Source of the DNA: Adiantum capillus-veneris
Lineage: Eukaryota; Streptophyta; Polypodiopsida; Polypodiales; Pteridaceae
Length of the DNA: 64,000 nt
Reading direction: 5' to 3'
Assembly: GCA_014529385.2 (NCBI GenBank)
Contig: CM043963.1
Coordinates: 103,272,912 to 103,336,911, forward strand
Positions within the stretch are counted from its first letter, which is position 1. Every line of letters starts with the position of its first letter. Positions 42,301 through 55,608 of the stretch are shown one piece after another. A program made the position numbers and the translations under genes. The notes under the pieces were generated by a model, which was not told the DNA's origin, searched no databases, and worked only from the letters and a program-made list of their open reading frames with translations.

Positions 42301-45300
42301 GCCATTTAGACTCAACTTTGGGAACTAGGTACATCAAAGATCCACCAGTTGGCCACTAGAAGGAACCTTTGAAGTATTCATCCAAATGTTGGTATCTCCT
42401 AGATCCACCACTTGGCCATTCTAGCCATGTCTTAAATGTAGGTGCATTCAACACTTGGGCATCATAACACTTGAAATTTTACACAATGTTTCTGGGATGA
42501 CTAGATCCTAGATCCATCACTTGGCCATTATAGCAAACTCTTGAAATGTGGATGCAATTATTGGTGTCTCCTAGATCCACCACTTGGCCATTCTAAGCAT
42601 GTCTGAAAGTTAGGTGCATTCAACACTTGTCCATCATAACACTTGTAATTTTACACAATGTTGGTGAGATGAGTAGATCCTAGATCAACCACTTTGCGAT
42701 TTAGACTAAGAATTGGGAAGTAGGTGCATTAAAGATCCACCACTTGACCATTATAACAAAGGCTTGAAATGTGCATCCAATTGATGGTGTCTCCTAGATC
42801 CACCATTTGGCCATTCTAACCATGTATTGAATCTAGGTGCATCCACCACTTGGCTATTCTAACCATGTCTTAAAGTAAGGTGCATTCAACACTCGCCCAT
42901 CATAACACTTGTAATTTTACACAATTTTTGTGGGATGAGTAGATTCAAGATCCACCACTTGGCCATTTAGGATAATAATTGGGAAGTAGGTGCATCAAAG
43001 ATCCACCACTTGGCCATTATAAAAAAGGCTTGAAATGTGAATCCAATTGTTGGTGTCTCCTGGATGCACCACTTGGCCATTCTAACCATGTCCCAAAGTT
43101 AGGTGGATTCAACACTTGGCCATCGTAACACTTGTAATTTTACACAATGTTTGTGGGATGACTAGATCCTACATCCACAACTTGTCCATTTAAAGTACGA
43201 ATTGGTAAGTAGGGGCATCAAAGATCCACCACTTGGCCATTGTAACAAAGGCTAGAACTGTAGATACAATTGTTGGGGTCACCTAGGTCCACCGCTTGAC
43301 CATTCTTGCCATGTTCTAAAGTTAGGTGCATTCAACACTTGGTCATCATAACACTGGTAATTTTACACAATGTCTATGGAATGAGTAGATGCTAGATCCA
43401 CCACTTGGCCATCCTAGATCCATCACTTGGCCATTTAGACTACAATTAGGGAATTACGTACATAAAAGATCCACCACTTGTCCATTAGATCAAAGGCTTG
43501 AAGTGTGGATCCAATTGTTAGTATCTCTTAGATCCACCACTTGTCCATTCTAGCCATGTCTTAAAGGTAGGGGCATTCAACACTTGGCCATACTAGATCC
43601 ACCACTTGGCCATTTATACTAAAATTTGGGAATTAGATATATCAAACATCCACCACTTGTCCATTAGAATGAAGGCTTGAAGCGGATCTAATTGTTGGTA
43701 TCTCCTAGATCCACCACCTGGCCATTCTAGCCATGTCTTAAAGGTAGGTGCATTCAACACTTGGCCATCATAACACTTGTAATTTTATACAATGTTTGTG
43801 GAATGAGTAGATTCTAGATCCACCACTTGGTCATTACACTGACAGTTGGGAAGTAGGCGCATCAAAGATCCACCACTTGGCCATTATAACAAAGGCTTGA
43901 AATGTGGATTCCATTGTTGGTGTCTCATAGATCCACCACTTGGCCAGTTAGGTGGATTCAACATTTTGCCATCATAACACTTGTAATTTTACACAATGTT
44001 TGTGGCATGAGTCGATCCTAGATCCACTACCTGTCCATTTAGAGTAAGAACTGGTAAGTAGGTGCATCAAAGATCCACCACTTGGCCATTCTAACAATGT
44101 CCTAAATTTAGGTGCATTCACCACTTGGCCATCAAAACACTGGTAATTTTACACAATGTGTGTGGGATAACTAGATCCTAGATCCACCACTTGGCCATTT
44201 AGACTAAATTTTGGGAACTAGATACATCAAAGACCCACCACTTGGATATTAGAACAAAAGCTTGAAGTGTGGGTCCAATTCTTCGTATCTCCTAGATCCA
44301 CCACTTGACCATTCTAGACATATCTTAAAGGTAGGTGCATTCAACACTTGGGCATCGTAACACTTGTAATTCTACACAATGTCTTAGGGATGACTAGATC
44401 CTACATCCAGTACTTGGCCATTTAGACTAAGAAATGGGAAGTAGGTGCATCAAAGATCCACCACATGACCTTATATCAAAGGATTGAAATGTGGATCCAA
44501 TTGTTTTTGTCTCCTAGATCCACCACTAGGCCATTCTAACCATGTCTTAAAGTTAGGTGCAGTCAATACGTGGCCATCATAACACTTGTAATTTTACACA
44601 ATTTTTGTGGGATGAGTAGATTTTAGATCCACCACTTGGCCTCTTAGACTAAGAATTGGGTAATAGATGCATCAAAGATCCACCACTTGGCCATTATAAC
44701 AAAGGCTTGAATGTGGATCCAATTGTTGGTGTCTTCTAGATCCACCGCTTGGCCATTCTAACAATGTCTTAAAGTTAGGTGGATTCAACACTTGGCCATC
44801 ATAACACTTGAAATTTTACACAATGTTTGTAGGATGAATTGATCTTAGATCCACCACTTGTCCATCTTGAGTAAGAACTCGTAAGTAGGAGCATCAAAGA
44901 TCCAGCACTTGGCCATTATAACAAAGGCTTGAATTGTAGAGAAAAGTTTTGGTGTCAGCTAGATTCCCCACTTGGCCATTCTAACCATGTCCTAAAGTTT
45001 GGTGCATTCAGCACTTGGCCATCATAACACTGGTAATTTTACACAATGTCTGTGAAATGAGTAGATCCTAGATCCACCACTTGGCCTTTTAATAAGACTA
45101 AAATTTTGGAATTAGATACATCAAAGATCCACCACTCGGCCATTAGAATGAAGGCTTGAAGTCTTGATCTAATTGTTGGTATCTCTTAGATCCACCACTT
45201 GGCCATTTAGACTAAGAACTTTAGCCTATCTCTTAAAGGTAGGTGCATTCAACACTTGGCCATCATAACACTTGTAATTTTACACAATGTTTGTGAAATG

Positions 45301-48300
45301 AGTAGATTCTAGATCCACCACTTGGCCGGTTAAACCAAGAATTGAAAAGTAGGTGCATCAAAGATCCACCACTTGACCATTATAACAAAGCCTTGAAATG
45401 TGGATCCAATCATTTGGTGTCTCGTAGATCCACCACTTGGCCAGTTACATGGATTCAGCACCTGGCCATCGTAACACTTGTAATTTTAAACAATGTTTGT
45501 GGGATGAGTAGATCCTAGATCCACCACTTGTCCATTAAGAGTAAGAATTGATAAGTAGGTGCATCCAAGATCCACCACTTGGTCATTATAACAAAGTCTT
45601 GAATTGTAGATACAATTGTTGTTGTCTCCTAGATCCACCACTTAGACATTTTAACCATGTCCTAAAGTTAGTTGTATTCAGTACTTGGCCATCATAACAC
45701 TGGTAATTTTACACAATATCTGTGGGATGACTAGATGCTATATCCACCACTTGGCCATTTAGACTAAAATTTGGGAATTAGATACATCACAGATCCACCA
45801 CTTGGCCATTAGAACGAAGGCTTGAAGTGTGGATGCAATTGTTGGTATCTTTAAGATCCACCACTTGGACATTCTAGCCATGTTTTAAAGGTAGGTGCAA
45901 TCAACAATTGGCCATTTTAACACTTGTCATTTTACACAATGTTTGTGAGATGAGTAGATCCTAGATCCAGCACCTGGCCATTTAGACTAAGAATTGGGAA
46001 GTGGGTGCATCAAAGATCCACCGCTTGGCCATTATAACAAAGGCTTGAAATTTGGATCCAATTGTTGGTGTATCCTAGTTCCACCACTTGGCCATTCTAA
46101 CCATTTCTTAAAGCTAGGTGTATTCAACACTTGGCCATTGTAACACTTGTAATTTTACTGAATGTTTGTGGGATTAGATCGTAGATACACAAATTGGCCA
46201 TTTAGACTAAGAATGGGTCAGTAGGGGCATCAAAGATCCACCACTTGGCCATTATAACAAAAGCTTGAAAAGTGGATCCAATTGTTGGTGTATCCTAGAT
46301 CCACTACTTGGCCATTCGAACCATGTTTTAAAGTTAGGTGTATTCAACACTTGTAATTTTACACAATGCTTCTAGGATGAGTATATTCTACATCCAACAC
46401 TTGTCCATTTAGAGTAAGAATCGGTAAGTAGGGGCATCAAATATCCACCGGTTCGTCATTATCACAAAGGCTTGAATTGTAGATACAATTCTTGGTGTCA
46501 GCTAGATCCACCACTTAGCCATTCTAACCATGTCCTAAAGTTAGGTAGATTCAACACTTGGCCATCATAACACTTGTAGTTTTTCACAATGTTTGTGAGA
46601 TGAGTAGATCTTTGATCCACCACTTGTCCATTTAGAGTAAGAATTGGTAAGTAAGGGCATCAAAGATCCACCACTTGGCCATTATAACAAAGGCTTGAAA
46701 TGTAAATAGAATTGTTGGTGTCACCTAGATCCACCACTTGGCCATTCTAACCATGTCCTAAAGATAGGTGCATGCAGCACTTGGCCATCATAACACTGGT
46801 AATTTTACACAATGTCTATGGAATGAGTAGATCCTAGATCCACCACTTGGCTATTTATATTGAAACTGGGGAATTAGATACATCAAAGATCCACCACTTG
46901 GCCATTAGAACGAAGGCTTGAAGTGTGGATCTAATTGTTGGTATCTCTTAGATTCACCACTTGGCCATTATAGCCATGTCTTAAAGGTAGGTGCATTGAG
47001 CACTTGGCCATCATAACACTTGTAATTTTATACAATGTTTCTGGAATGAGTAGATTCTAAATCCACCACTTGGACATTTAAACTAAAATTTGGGAAGTAG
47101 GTGCATCAAAGATCCACCACTTGGCTATTATAACAAAAACTTGAATTGTGGATCCAACTGTTCGTGTCTCTTAGATCCACCACTTGGCTAGCTAGATGGA
47201 TTCAACACTTGGCCATCATAACACTTGTAAATTTACACAATGTTTGTGAGATGAGTAGATACCAGATGCTCCCCTTGTCCATTTAGTGTAAGCATTGGTA
47301 AGTAGGTGCATCAAAGATCAACCAGTTGGTCATTATAACAAAGGCTTGATTTGGAGATACAGGTGTTGGTGTCACTTAGATCCACCACTTGGCCATTCTA
47401 ACCATGTCCTAAAGTTAGGTGCATTCAACATTTGGCCATCATCACACTGGTAATTTTACACAATGTCTGTGGGATTACTAGATACTAGATCCACCAGTTG
47501 GCTATTTAGACTAAAATTTGGGAATTAGATACATCAAATATCCACCATTTGGCCATTAGAACGAAGGCTTGAAGTGTGGATCCAATTGTTGGTATCTCTT
47601 AGATCTACCACTTGGCCATTCTAGCCATGTCTTAAAGCTAGGTGTATTCAGCACTTGGCCATCATAACACTTGTAATTTTACACAATTTTTGTGGGATTA
47701 GATCGTAGATACACCACTTGGCCATTTAGACTAAGAATTGCAAAGTAGGTGCATCAAAGATCCACCACTTGGCCGTTATAACAAAGGCTTGAAAAGTGGA
47801 TCCAATTGTTGGTGTCTCCTAGATCCACCACATGGCCATTCTAGCCATGCTTTAAATTTAGGTGCATTCAACACTTGTCCATCATAACACTTGTACACAA
47901 TGTTTGTGGAATGAGTAGATCCTTGATTCACCACTTGGGTATTTAGACTACGAATTGGGAAGTAGGTGTATCAAAGATCCACCGCTTGGCAATTAACAAA
48001 TGCTCGAAATGTGGATTCAATTGTTTGTGTGTCCTAGATCCACCACTCGGCCATTCTAACCATGTCATAAAGTAGGTGGATTCAACACTTGTCCATCATA
48101 AGAGTTGTAATTTTACACAATGTTTGTGGGATGAGTAGATCATAGATAAATCACTTGTCCATTTAGAGTAAGAAATGTGTAAGTAGGTGCATCAAAGATC
48201 CACCACTTGGCCATTATAAAAAAGCCTTGAATTATAGATACAATTGTTGGTGTCAGGTAGATCCACCACTTGGCCATTCTAACCATGTCCTAAAGCCTTA

Positions 48301-48421
48301 GGTGCATTCAGCACTTGGCCATTATAACACTGGTAACTTTACCACTTGGCCATTTAGACTAAACTTTCGGAATTAGATACATAAAGGATACGCTACTTGG
48401 CCATCATAACAATTGCAATTT
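39338..48421. repeat. Satellite array S1: about 223-bp monomer with four CACTTGGCCAT cores
   Basis: Almost the whole stretch is variants of one monomer with four subunits, each starting near (GATCCAC)CACTTGGCCAT. Around 43007-43230 the cores are 63, 43, 65 and 52 bases apart, summing to 223. Subunits 1 and 3 resemble each other (both continue CATxATAACA and end TCCTAG), as do 2 and 4 (both carry AGGTGCAT), so the monomer is an old dimer of about 111 bp. Subunit 1 occurs in three forms (GTGGATCCAATTGTTGGTGT, GTAGATACAATTGTTGGTGT and GTGGATCCAATTGTTGGTAT) that mostly recur in that order, a higher-order repeat of three to four monomers. No gene lies inside; short open frames reading LDPPLGH are by-products of the core. 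Confidence 0.95.
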
Positions 48422-49160
48422 TGTTAGGAAATAAGACGTAGCTAAATAGATAATTGAGTAGATTACTTAATGGAGAGAGACAGATTTATATACACGAGAT
48501 TATAGAGTAGAGAGAGAGAGTACACACAATATACGTGATTCACCCAATGTGGGCTACGTCCACGGGAAAGCAGCCACTCAATGGCTTTAGTACTTCAAAA
48601 CAAGAAGTAGTTTACAAAGGGATTATACCCTTAATGGAGCTCCCGCCTTGCTTCACTCTCACCACCTCACACTCACCTTGTTGCATCAACTTCACACACT
48701 ATGAAATGTGTGTAGAAATGGCCTCCTTTTATAGGCCAAAAGGGCTGCCCTCTCTTATGAGAGACAGCCATGTGTAGCCGCCCTTGTGCGAATAAGTCCA
48801 AATCGGACCCTCCAATTCGCCCATGTGTGGCCGCCCTTGAGAAGACAAGTCCGCTTTTGAATTCGGCCACCGGCCACCGTCCATTGACTTCCGACAACCG
48901 GCCACCAGCCAACCGACCGGTTGTTTTCCGACCACTTTCCGGCCGCCGTCCGGCCATAATATTCTGGCAAAAAAAAAAGTCTCGGGGGCCTCCGTCCCCG
49001 AGGCCTTTAAAGTTGCCCCTGATTCTTGTCCGTGAAAATTTTGAATTCCGGTGAGTGATTTTCCTTCACGCACGATGGCTTCTCCTCATAATGGGGGCCT
49101 TACAAATGTGCGCTTTTACCACAGAAAATTACAAGGGTAAATCAGGCTCCATACTTAACA
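48422..49160. mobile_element. Solo LTR (copia-like) inserted in the satellite
   Basis: 739 bp, TGTTAGGAAAT at the start and ATACTTAACA at the end (TGTTA/TAACA inverted match), with AATTT on both sides (48417-48421 and 49161-49165). The satellite phrase GCAATTTTACACAATG is cut and continues exactly. Inside, ACGTGATTCACCC followed by CTACGTCCACGGG (48532-48561) resembles the conserved stretch of many plant copia LTRs. A GC-rich CCGGCC-word block (48858-48958) and a small hairpin (CTCGGGG...CCCCGAG, 48984-49005) follow. No internal region, so it arose by LTR-LTR recombination. Confidence 0.85.
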
Positions 49161-52100
49161 AATTTTACACAATGTTTGTGGGATGAGTAGATCTTAGATC
49201 CACCACTTGGCCATTAAAACTAAAATTTTGGAATTAGATACATCAAAGATACACTGCTTGGCCATCATAAGACTTGTAATTTTACACAATGTTTGTGAGA
49301 TTAGTAGATCATAGATCCACCACTTGGCCATTTAGACTAAAATTCGGAATTAGATACATAAAAAATACACTACCTGTCAATCATAACACTTGTAATTTTA
49401 CACAATGTTTGTGGGATGAGTAGATCGTAGATCCACCACTTTGCCATTCAGACTAATATTTCAAAATTAAATACATCAAAGATACACTACTTGACCATCA
49501 TAACACTAGTAATTTTACACAATATCTATGGGATGAGTAGATACTAGATCCACCACTTGGCCAGTTAGACTAAAATTTCAGAATTAGATACATCAAAGAT
49601 ACACTACTTGGCCATTAGAATGAAGGCTTGAAGTGTGGATCCAATTGTTAGTATCTCCTAGATCCAACACTTGGCCATTCTAGCCATGTCTTAAAGGTAG
49701 GTGCATTCAACACATGGCCATCATAACACTTGTAATTCTACACAATGTTCGTAGGATGAGTAGATTCTAGATCCACCACCTGGCCATTTAGACTAGGAAT
49801 TGGGAAGTAGGTGCATCAAAGATCCACCACTTGGCCATTAAAACAAAGTCTTGAAATGTGGATCCAATTGTTGGTGTCTCGTAGATCCACCACCTGGCCA
49901 GTTAGGTGGATTCAACACTTGGCCATCATAACACTTGTAATTTAACACAATGTTTTTGGGATGAGTAGATCCTAGATCCACAACTTGTCCATTTAGAGTA
50001 AGAATTGGTACGTAGGTACATCAAACATCCACCACCTTACCACTTCTTGTGTGCATTCAACACTTGGCCATCATAACACTTGTAAGTTTACACAATGTTT
50101 GTGGGATGAGTAGATCCTAGATCCACCACATGGCCATTTAGACTAAGAATTGGGAAGTAGGTGCATCAAAGATCCAACAATTGTAATTTTACACAATGTC
50201 TGTGGGATGAGTAGATCCTAGATCCACCACTTGTCCATTTAAAGTAAGAAGTGGTAAGTAGGGGCATCAAAGATCCACCACTTGGCCATTATAACAAACT
50301 CTTGAATTGTAGATACAATTACTGGTGTCACCTAGATCCACCACTTGGCCATTATACCCATGTCCTAAATTTAGGTGCATTCAACACTTGACCATCATAA
50401 CACTGATAATTTTACACAATGTCTGTGGAATGAGTAGATCCTAGATCCACCACTTGGCCATTTAGACTACAATTTGATAATTAGATACATGAAAGATCCA
50501 CCACTTAGCCACAAGAATGAAGGCTTAAAGTATGGATCCAATTGTTGGTATCTCCTAGATCCACCACTTGCCATTCTAGCCATGTCCTAAAGGTAGGTGC
50601 ATTTGACACTTGCCCATCATAACAGTTAGAATTTTACACAATGTTTGTGGGATGAGTAGATTCTAGATCCACCACTTGGCCATTTAAACTAAGAATTGGG
50701 AAGTAGGTGCATCAAGGATCCACCATTTGGCCATTATAACAAAGGCTTGAAATGTGGATCCAATTGTTGGTGTCTCCTAGATCCACCACTTGGCCAGTTA
50801 GGTGGGTTCAACACTTATCCATCATAACACTTGTAATTTTACACAATGTTTGTGGAATGAGTAGATCCTAGATCCACCATTTGTCTCTTTGAAGTAAGAA
50901 TTGGTAAGTAGGTGCATCAAAGACCCACCACTTGGCCATTATAAAAAAGGCTTGAATTGTAAATACAATTGTTGGTGTCACCTAGATCCACCACTTGGGC
51001 ATTCTAACCATGTCCTAAAGATAGCTGCATTCAGCAATTAGCCATCATAACACTGGTAATTTTACACAATGTCTGTGGGATAAGTAGATCCTAGATCCAC
51101 CACTTGGCCATTTAGACTACAATTTGGAAATTAGATACATCAAGGATCCACCACTTGGACATTAGAATGAAATCTTGAAGTGTGGATCCAATTGTTGGTA
51201 TCTCTTAGATCCACCACTTGGACATTCTAGCAATGTCTTAAAGGTAGGTGTATTCAGCACTTGGCCATCATAACACTTGTAATTTTACACAATGTTTGTG
51301 GGTTAAATAGATCCTAGATAGATCCACCACTTGGCCATTTAGACTAAGAATTGGAAAGTAGGTGCATCAAAGAGATCCAACACCTGGACATTATAACAAA
51401 GGCTTGAAATGTGGATCCGATTGATGGTGTCTCTTAGATCCACCAGTTGGCCATTCTATCCGTGTCTTAAAGTTAGGTGCATCCACCGCTAGGCCATTCT
51501 AACCATGTCTTAAAGTTAGGTGCATTTAACACTTGGCCATCATAACTCTTGTAATTTTACACAATGTTTGTGGGATGAGTAGATTCTAGATCTACCACTT
51601 GGCCATTTAAACTAAGAATTGAGAAGTACGTGCATCAAAGATCCAATACTTGGCTATTATAACAAAGGCTTGAAATGTGGGTCCGATTCTTTGTGTCTCC
51701 CAGATCCATCACTTATCTAGTTAGGTGGATTCAACACTTGCCATTATAACACTTATAATTTTACACAATGTTTGTGGGATTACTAGATCCTAGATCCACC
51801 ACTTGTGCCTTTAGAGTAAGAATTGGTAAGTAGGTATATCGAACATCCACCACTTGTCCATTATAACCAATTGTTGGTGTCACCTAGATCCACCACTTTT
51901 CCATTATAACCATGTTCTAAAGTTAGGTGCATTCAGCACTTGACCATCATAACACTGGTAATTTTACACAATATCTATGGGATGAGTAGATCCTAGATCC
52001 ACCACTTTGCCATTTAGACTACAATTTTAAAATTAGATACATTAAATATCCACCACTTGGCCATTAGAATGAAAGCTTCAAGTGTGGATCCAATTGTTGC

Positions 52101-52510
52101 TATCTCTTAGATCCACCACTTGACCATTCTAGCCCTGTTTTAAAGGTAGGTTTATTCAGCACTTGACCATCATTACACTTATAATTTTACACAATGTGTG
52201 TGGGATGAGTAGATCCTAGATCCACCACTTGTCCATTTAGAGTAAGGATTGGTAAGTAGGTGCATCAAATATCCACCACTTGGCCATTATAAGAAAGGCT
52301 TGAATTGTAGATACAGTTGTTGGTGTCACCTAGATCCACCACTTGGCCATTCTAAGCGTTTCCTAAAGTTGGGTGCATTCAATATTTGGCCATCATAGCA
52401 CTGGTAATTTTACACAATGTCTGTGGGATGACTATATCCTAGATTCAACACTTGGCCATTTAGACTAAAATTTGGGAATTAGATACATCAACGATCCACC
52501 ACTTGGCCAT
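49161..52510. repeat. Satellite array S2
   Basis: Continuation of S1 after the solo LTR, same monomer and subunits. The first 400 bases have shortened monomers (for example around 49240-49500, where the GATCCAC block alternates directly with ATACACTACTTGG forms). It ends at the insertion point of element G, after CACTTGGCCAT. Confidence 0.93.
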
Positions 52511-52530
52511 TGTTGACCGTCGGGTCAACA
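52511..52530. repeat. Hairpin at the terminus of element G
   Basis: TGTTGACC, four bases (GTCG), then GGTCAACA: a perfect 8-base inverted repeat formed by the first 20 bases of the LTR. Confidence 0.9.
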
Positions 52531-52731
52531 ACACAACATAACTCAAGTTTCGTACCAAAGTCTTATCTTTTGCGAGTTATGAAATGCTGCGGATTATGGC
52601 TATAAACCTCATTTGTAATGAGTAGTTATTCTAGTTTTAGAAGCCAGGGTGCAATGGCACTTCGAGATTGTAAATACAAAGCCATTTCACCCTTTCAACC
52701 CCATTTTTGGTTAAACCTATGGTAGCCTTAG

Positions 52732-52739
52732 TATATAAG
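52732..52739 (+). promoter_or_regulatory. TATA box candidate of element G
   Basis: TATATAAG within AGTATATAAGGTACC, about 130 bases before the LTR end. Confidence 0.55.
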
Positions 52740-52871
52740 GTACCTAGGTCATTTTGTAAAGGAGACTTTTATCATAATCAAAACTTGAGCACTGCCGTCT
52801 ACTGTGTGTGAGAGAGAAAGAGAGTGAGTGTGAGCTTTATCCTCTCGCTACGCCCGGCTCGCTCAACACAT

Positions 52872-52888
52872 TGGAGATCCGACTGCAC
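52872..52888 (+). promoter_or_regulatory. Primer-binding site candidate of element G
   Basis: TGGAGATCCGACTGCAC begins three bases after the LTR end. It starts TGG; I cannot name the matching tRNA. Confidence 0.5.
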
Positions 52889-53435
52889 CATTGCTATAGG
52901 CGCAAGGAGAGCTACGCGACAACGCCAAGCATTCCACGCGAGACGAAGCGCACACGTTGACGCATCTATGAGCTATTTGTGGTCGTAAGTGTATCAAACG
53001 ATGTCTGTTTTTTGCGTGCTAGTAGTCTATAGAATCGTGGCGACATAAGCTACTCATAGGTACTCATAAATTTTAGTTTCGGGCACTTTTAAAATTTTAC
53101 GTAGTTGTTGGTGGTCGAGTGTTTTGTGAGGTGATAAAAACGTTTACTAGTCCGTGTGTGGCAGTGAAGCGTTGTTCTACTCATAGATGCAAAACCCCAT
53201 ATGATTTGTAGGAGTAGCTTTAGGTAAGTGATCCGATTCTGATCTAGAGCTATTCATCACTGAACTATTTGCTAAAGTGCTTGATTGCATTTGAAATCAC
53301 GAAAAAGTGTGCTTTTGAGGGTAAAAATGCATTAAACAAGTTTTTGTGGATATTTTTGTATGACTGACTGATGCTGTGCATATAAAAGAGCATTTGCAAG
53401 GGTTCTGTGAAGAAAACCTGCAATTCTGTAAACAT

Positions 53436-55155
53436 AGACATCCTACGCGTAGGATGTCTCAAGGGGGTTTTGGAGACCAAATTTGAAAATTCTGACTGCA
53501 CCAGTGGGTTCAGAGTGTAAGTTTTACACTAGTAACATATTATAGACTTGGGTGTTTTTCCCTATTTTTGTTGACCAAAAGCCAAAAGGCGGAGTCAAAA
53601 AACGTAAAATTTCAGAAAAGGTTTAAATTGAGTGATTTTTGCATGTTTTTGCAATTGTGAAGCATACTTGCACTTGCTGAGAGCATAAGGAAGCATCAGG
53701 GACACTTCAGTTTGAAAAAACAAGCAATAGACATACTACGCGTATGATGTCTACAGGGTGATTTGGTGGAAATTTTGAAATTCTGAGTTGACCAGTGTGT
53801 TCAGAAGGTAGGTTACCCTATTTTCACCTAGAAAGTGGAAATTTGACCAAATTTTGACAGATCAAAGCCAAAAGACGAGAATGGCCAGACATCCTACCCA
53901 AATTGTGCCCAAGGCATAATTTTTGAGACCAAACCATAGGGTGACTCCATGTGCATGTTATGCATGATGTTTTGAGTGCATGTGAGAGTTTTCAGCTCAT
54001 TTGGGTGAGAAAATTGGGTTTTAAGCAGACTTTAGCATTTTTTACTGAAAAAGGGAAGGACAGCTAGTTTTCGGGTCTTTTGACATCCAAATTAAAATAT
54101 AAGCATAGCATTGGGTTGCTGACATCAAGGGGAAGCTGTGGCTCAAGTTTGGGAAAATTCTAAGCACTTAGACATCCTACGCATAGGATGTCTTCACCAT
54201 GATTTAGCACTCCAAATCAACATCTGACCATACCACAATGATCAGCACCTTAAGGAGAGTCTGTGATTCAAATTTGGGGCAATTCTGAGCAGTTAGACAT
54301 CCTACGCGTAGGATGTCTAAGGCATGATTTAGAGACCAAATTCAAACTGTGGACATAGTAGGGTGTTGTATAGCCTTAGGCAAGCCTCTTAGCAAATTTG
54401 GTCCAATTTGGAGTTGATTTGACTTAGGAATTCATCAGAACAGACATCAAGCTTCTGGAGCAGATTCTTTATCATTTGACCAACCTATAGGTGTTAGAAT
54501 CAAACAGTAAAAATAGCTGTGAGTTTAGCACATCAAGGGGAAGCTACAATGCAAGTTTGAGCTGAAATAGAGCAAAAAGACATCCTACGCGTAGGATGTC
54601 TCCAGGGTCATAAAGTGGTCAAAGTTCTACTTTGGCCATATAGGCAGGTTCTAAGTGTCTCAAGGATTACTGAACTTTTTTCAAAAGTGAATTTGGACCT
54701 TGTTTGGCCTATTTACCAAGCAAAGACAAGAATTGTCAGACATCCTACTCTTGGAGTGCACTAGAAGCTTATGCAGCCCAAATATTGACCTATTGGCATC
54801 CAAATTCAATTTTGAGTATACCATTGGGTTGCTGAGCAATAGGAGAATCTTGGGATCAAGTTTGGACAAAATCTGAGCAGTTAGACATCCTACGCGTAGG
54901 ATGTCTCCAGCTTGATTTAGGACTCCAAACCAACTTATGAGCACACCACTGTGATCAGCACATCAAGGAGAAGCTGGGGTGAAAATTTCAAGTCATTCTG
55001 AGCAAAAAGACATCCTACACGTAGGATGTCTCAAGGCCATTTTTAGGTCCAAATGAAATTCTGAGCATACCATTGTGTTGCTGGACTCAAGGGGAGTCTT
55101 TAGACCAAATTTTGTTAAATTCTGAGCATATAGACATCCTACGCGTAGGATGTCT
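53436..55155. repeat. Palindrome-bearing tandem repeat in the leader of element G
   Basis: AGACATCCTACG joined to its reverse complement (a 24-base perfect palindrome with ACGCGT at the centre) starts at 53436, 54295, 54578, 54883 and 55132. Copies with one or two changes start at 53729, 54170 and 55008, and a half-copy starts at 54738. Spacings are 293, 441, 125, 283, 160, 145, 125 and 124 bases. Around each copy the flanks repeat too: CCAAAT, GAGCATACCATTG, GTTGCTG, CAAGGGGAAGCT and TTCTGAGCA words in order, giving a unit near 125 bp. The flanks have drifted more than the palindrome. The block lies between primer-binding site and gag and would be in the genomic RNA. Confidence 0.93.
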
Positions 55156-55608
55156 CTAGGCCAGTTTTAGGGTCCAACTGTAATTTTGACCATACAAGAG
55201 TGTTCACAGTGTCACAGAGATCCCAAATCTTTTTTCAAAATTGAATTTGGACTGACCATTCTAAACTGCAATTCACTATTTTGGCCATAACTTTCACAAA
55301 CGGTATCGGATTGGAAAAGTTTTTATATCAAAACGTAGCCTGATAGCGGCTCTAGAGATCTTAGAAAAAAACTTGAACTAAATGCATGCCCACAGCAACC
55401 ATTAAGTTAAACTTTGAAAGAAAAAAACGTCGTTTGAGGCCTCAAAATACATCCGCAAGTTAGGGGTGTCTAAAAGCGACAATTTGCGAGAATTGTGACG
55501 AAACGGTTGCGGTTTTGGACATAGTTTCGACTTTTTCCTAACCAAAGAACTTGAACAAAGTGGACTAAGTCTACTTGAACCAAGCAAAAGCTCCTAAGCC
55601 CAGAAATC
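55156..55608 (+). other. Remaining leader of element G
   Basis: Last part of the leader before the gag start codon. No palindrome copy and no domain. Whether the leader is transcribed as one RNA cannot be seen. Confidence 0.45.

Larger units (their letters stand above)
52511..52868 (+). mobile_element. Element G 5' LTR
   Basis: 358 bp, starts TGTTGACC and ends GCTCAACA, with TGTTGA/TCAACA as inverted ends. A TATA-like TATATAAG lies at 52732-52739, and a GA-rich stretch follows the presumed transcription start. The primer-binding site follows two bases after the end. Confidence 0.7.

Noticed and set aside
48535-49073. Overlapping open frames on both strands around 48.5-49.1 kb
   Set aside because: They lie wholly inside the 739-bp solo LTR. 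Openness on both strands comes from its GC-rich block.
39338-52510. CRISPR-like regularly spaced direct repeats (CACTTGGCCAT cores)
   Set aside because: The spacers are themselves repeated and related, the spacing has four fixed values, and there are no cas genes. It is a satellite.
53729-53752. Compensatory changes in the second palindrome copy
   Set aside because: The two changes (positions 7 and 17 of the 24) are not partners of each other. They break two pairs, so they give no support for selection on pairing.
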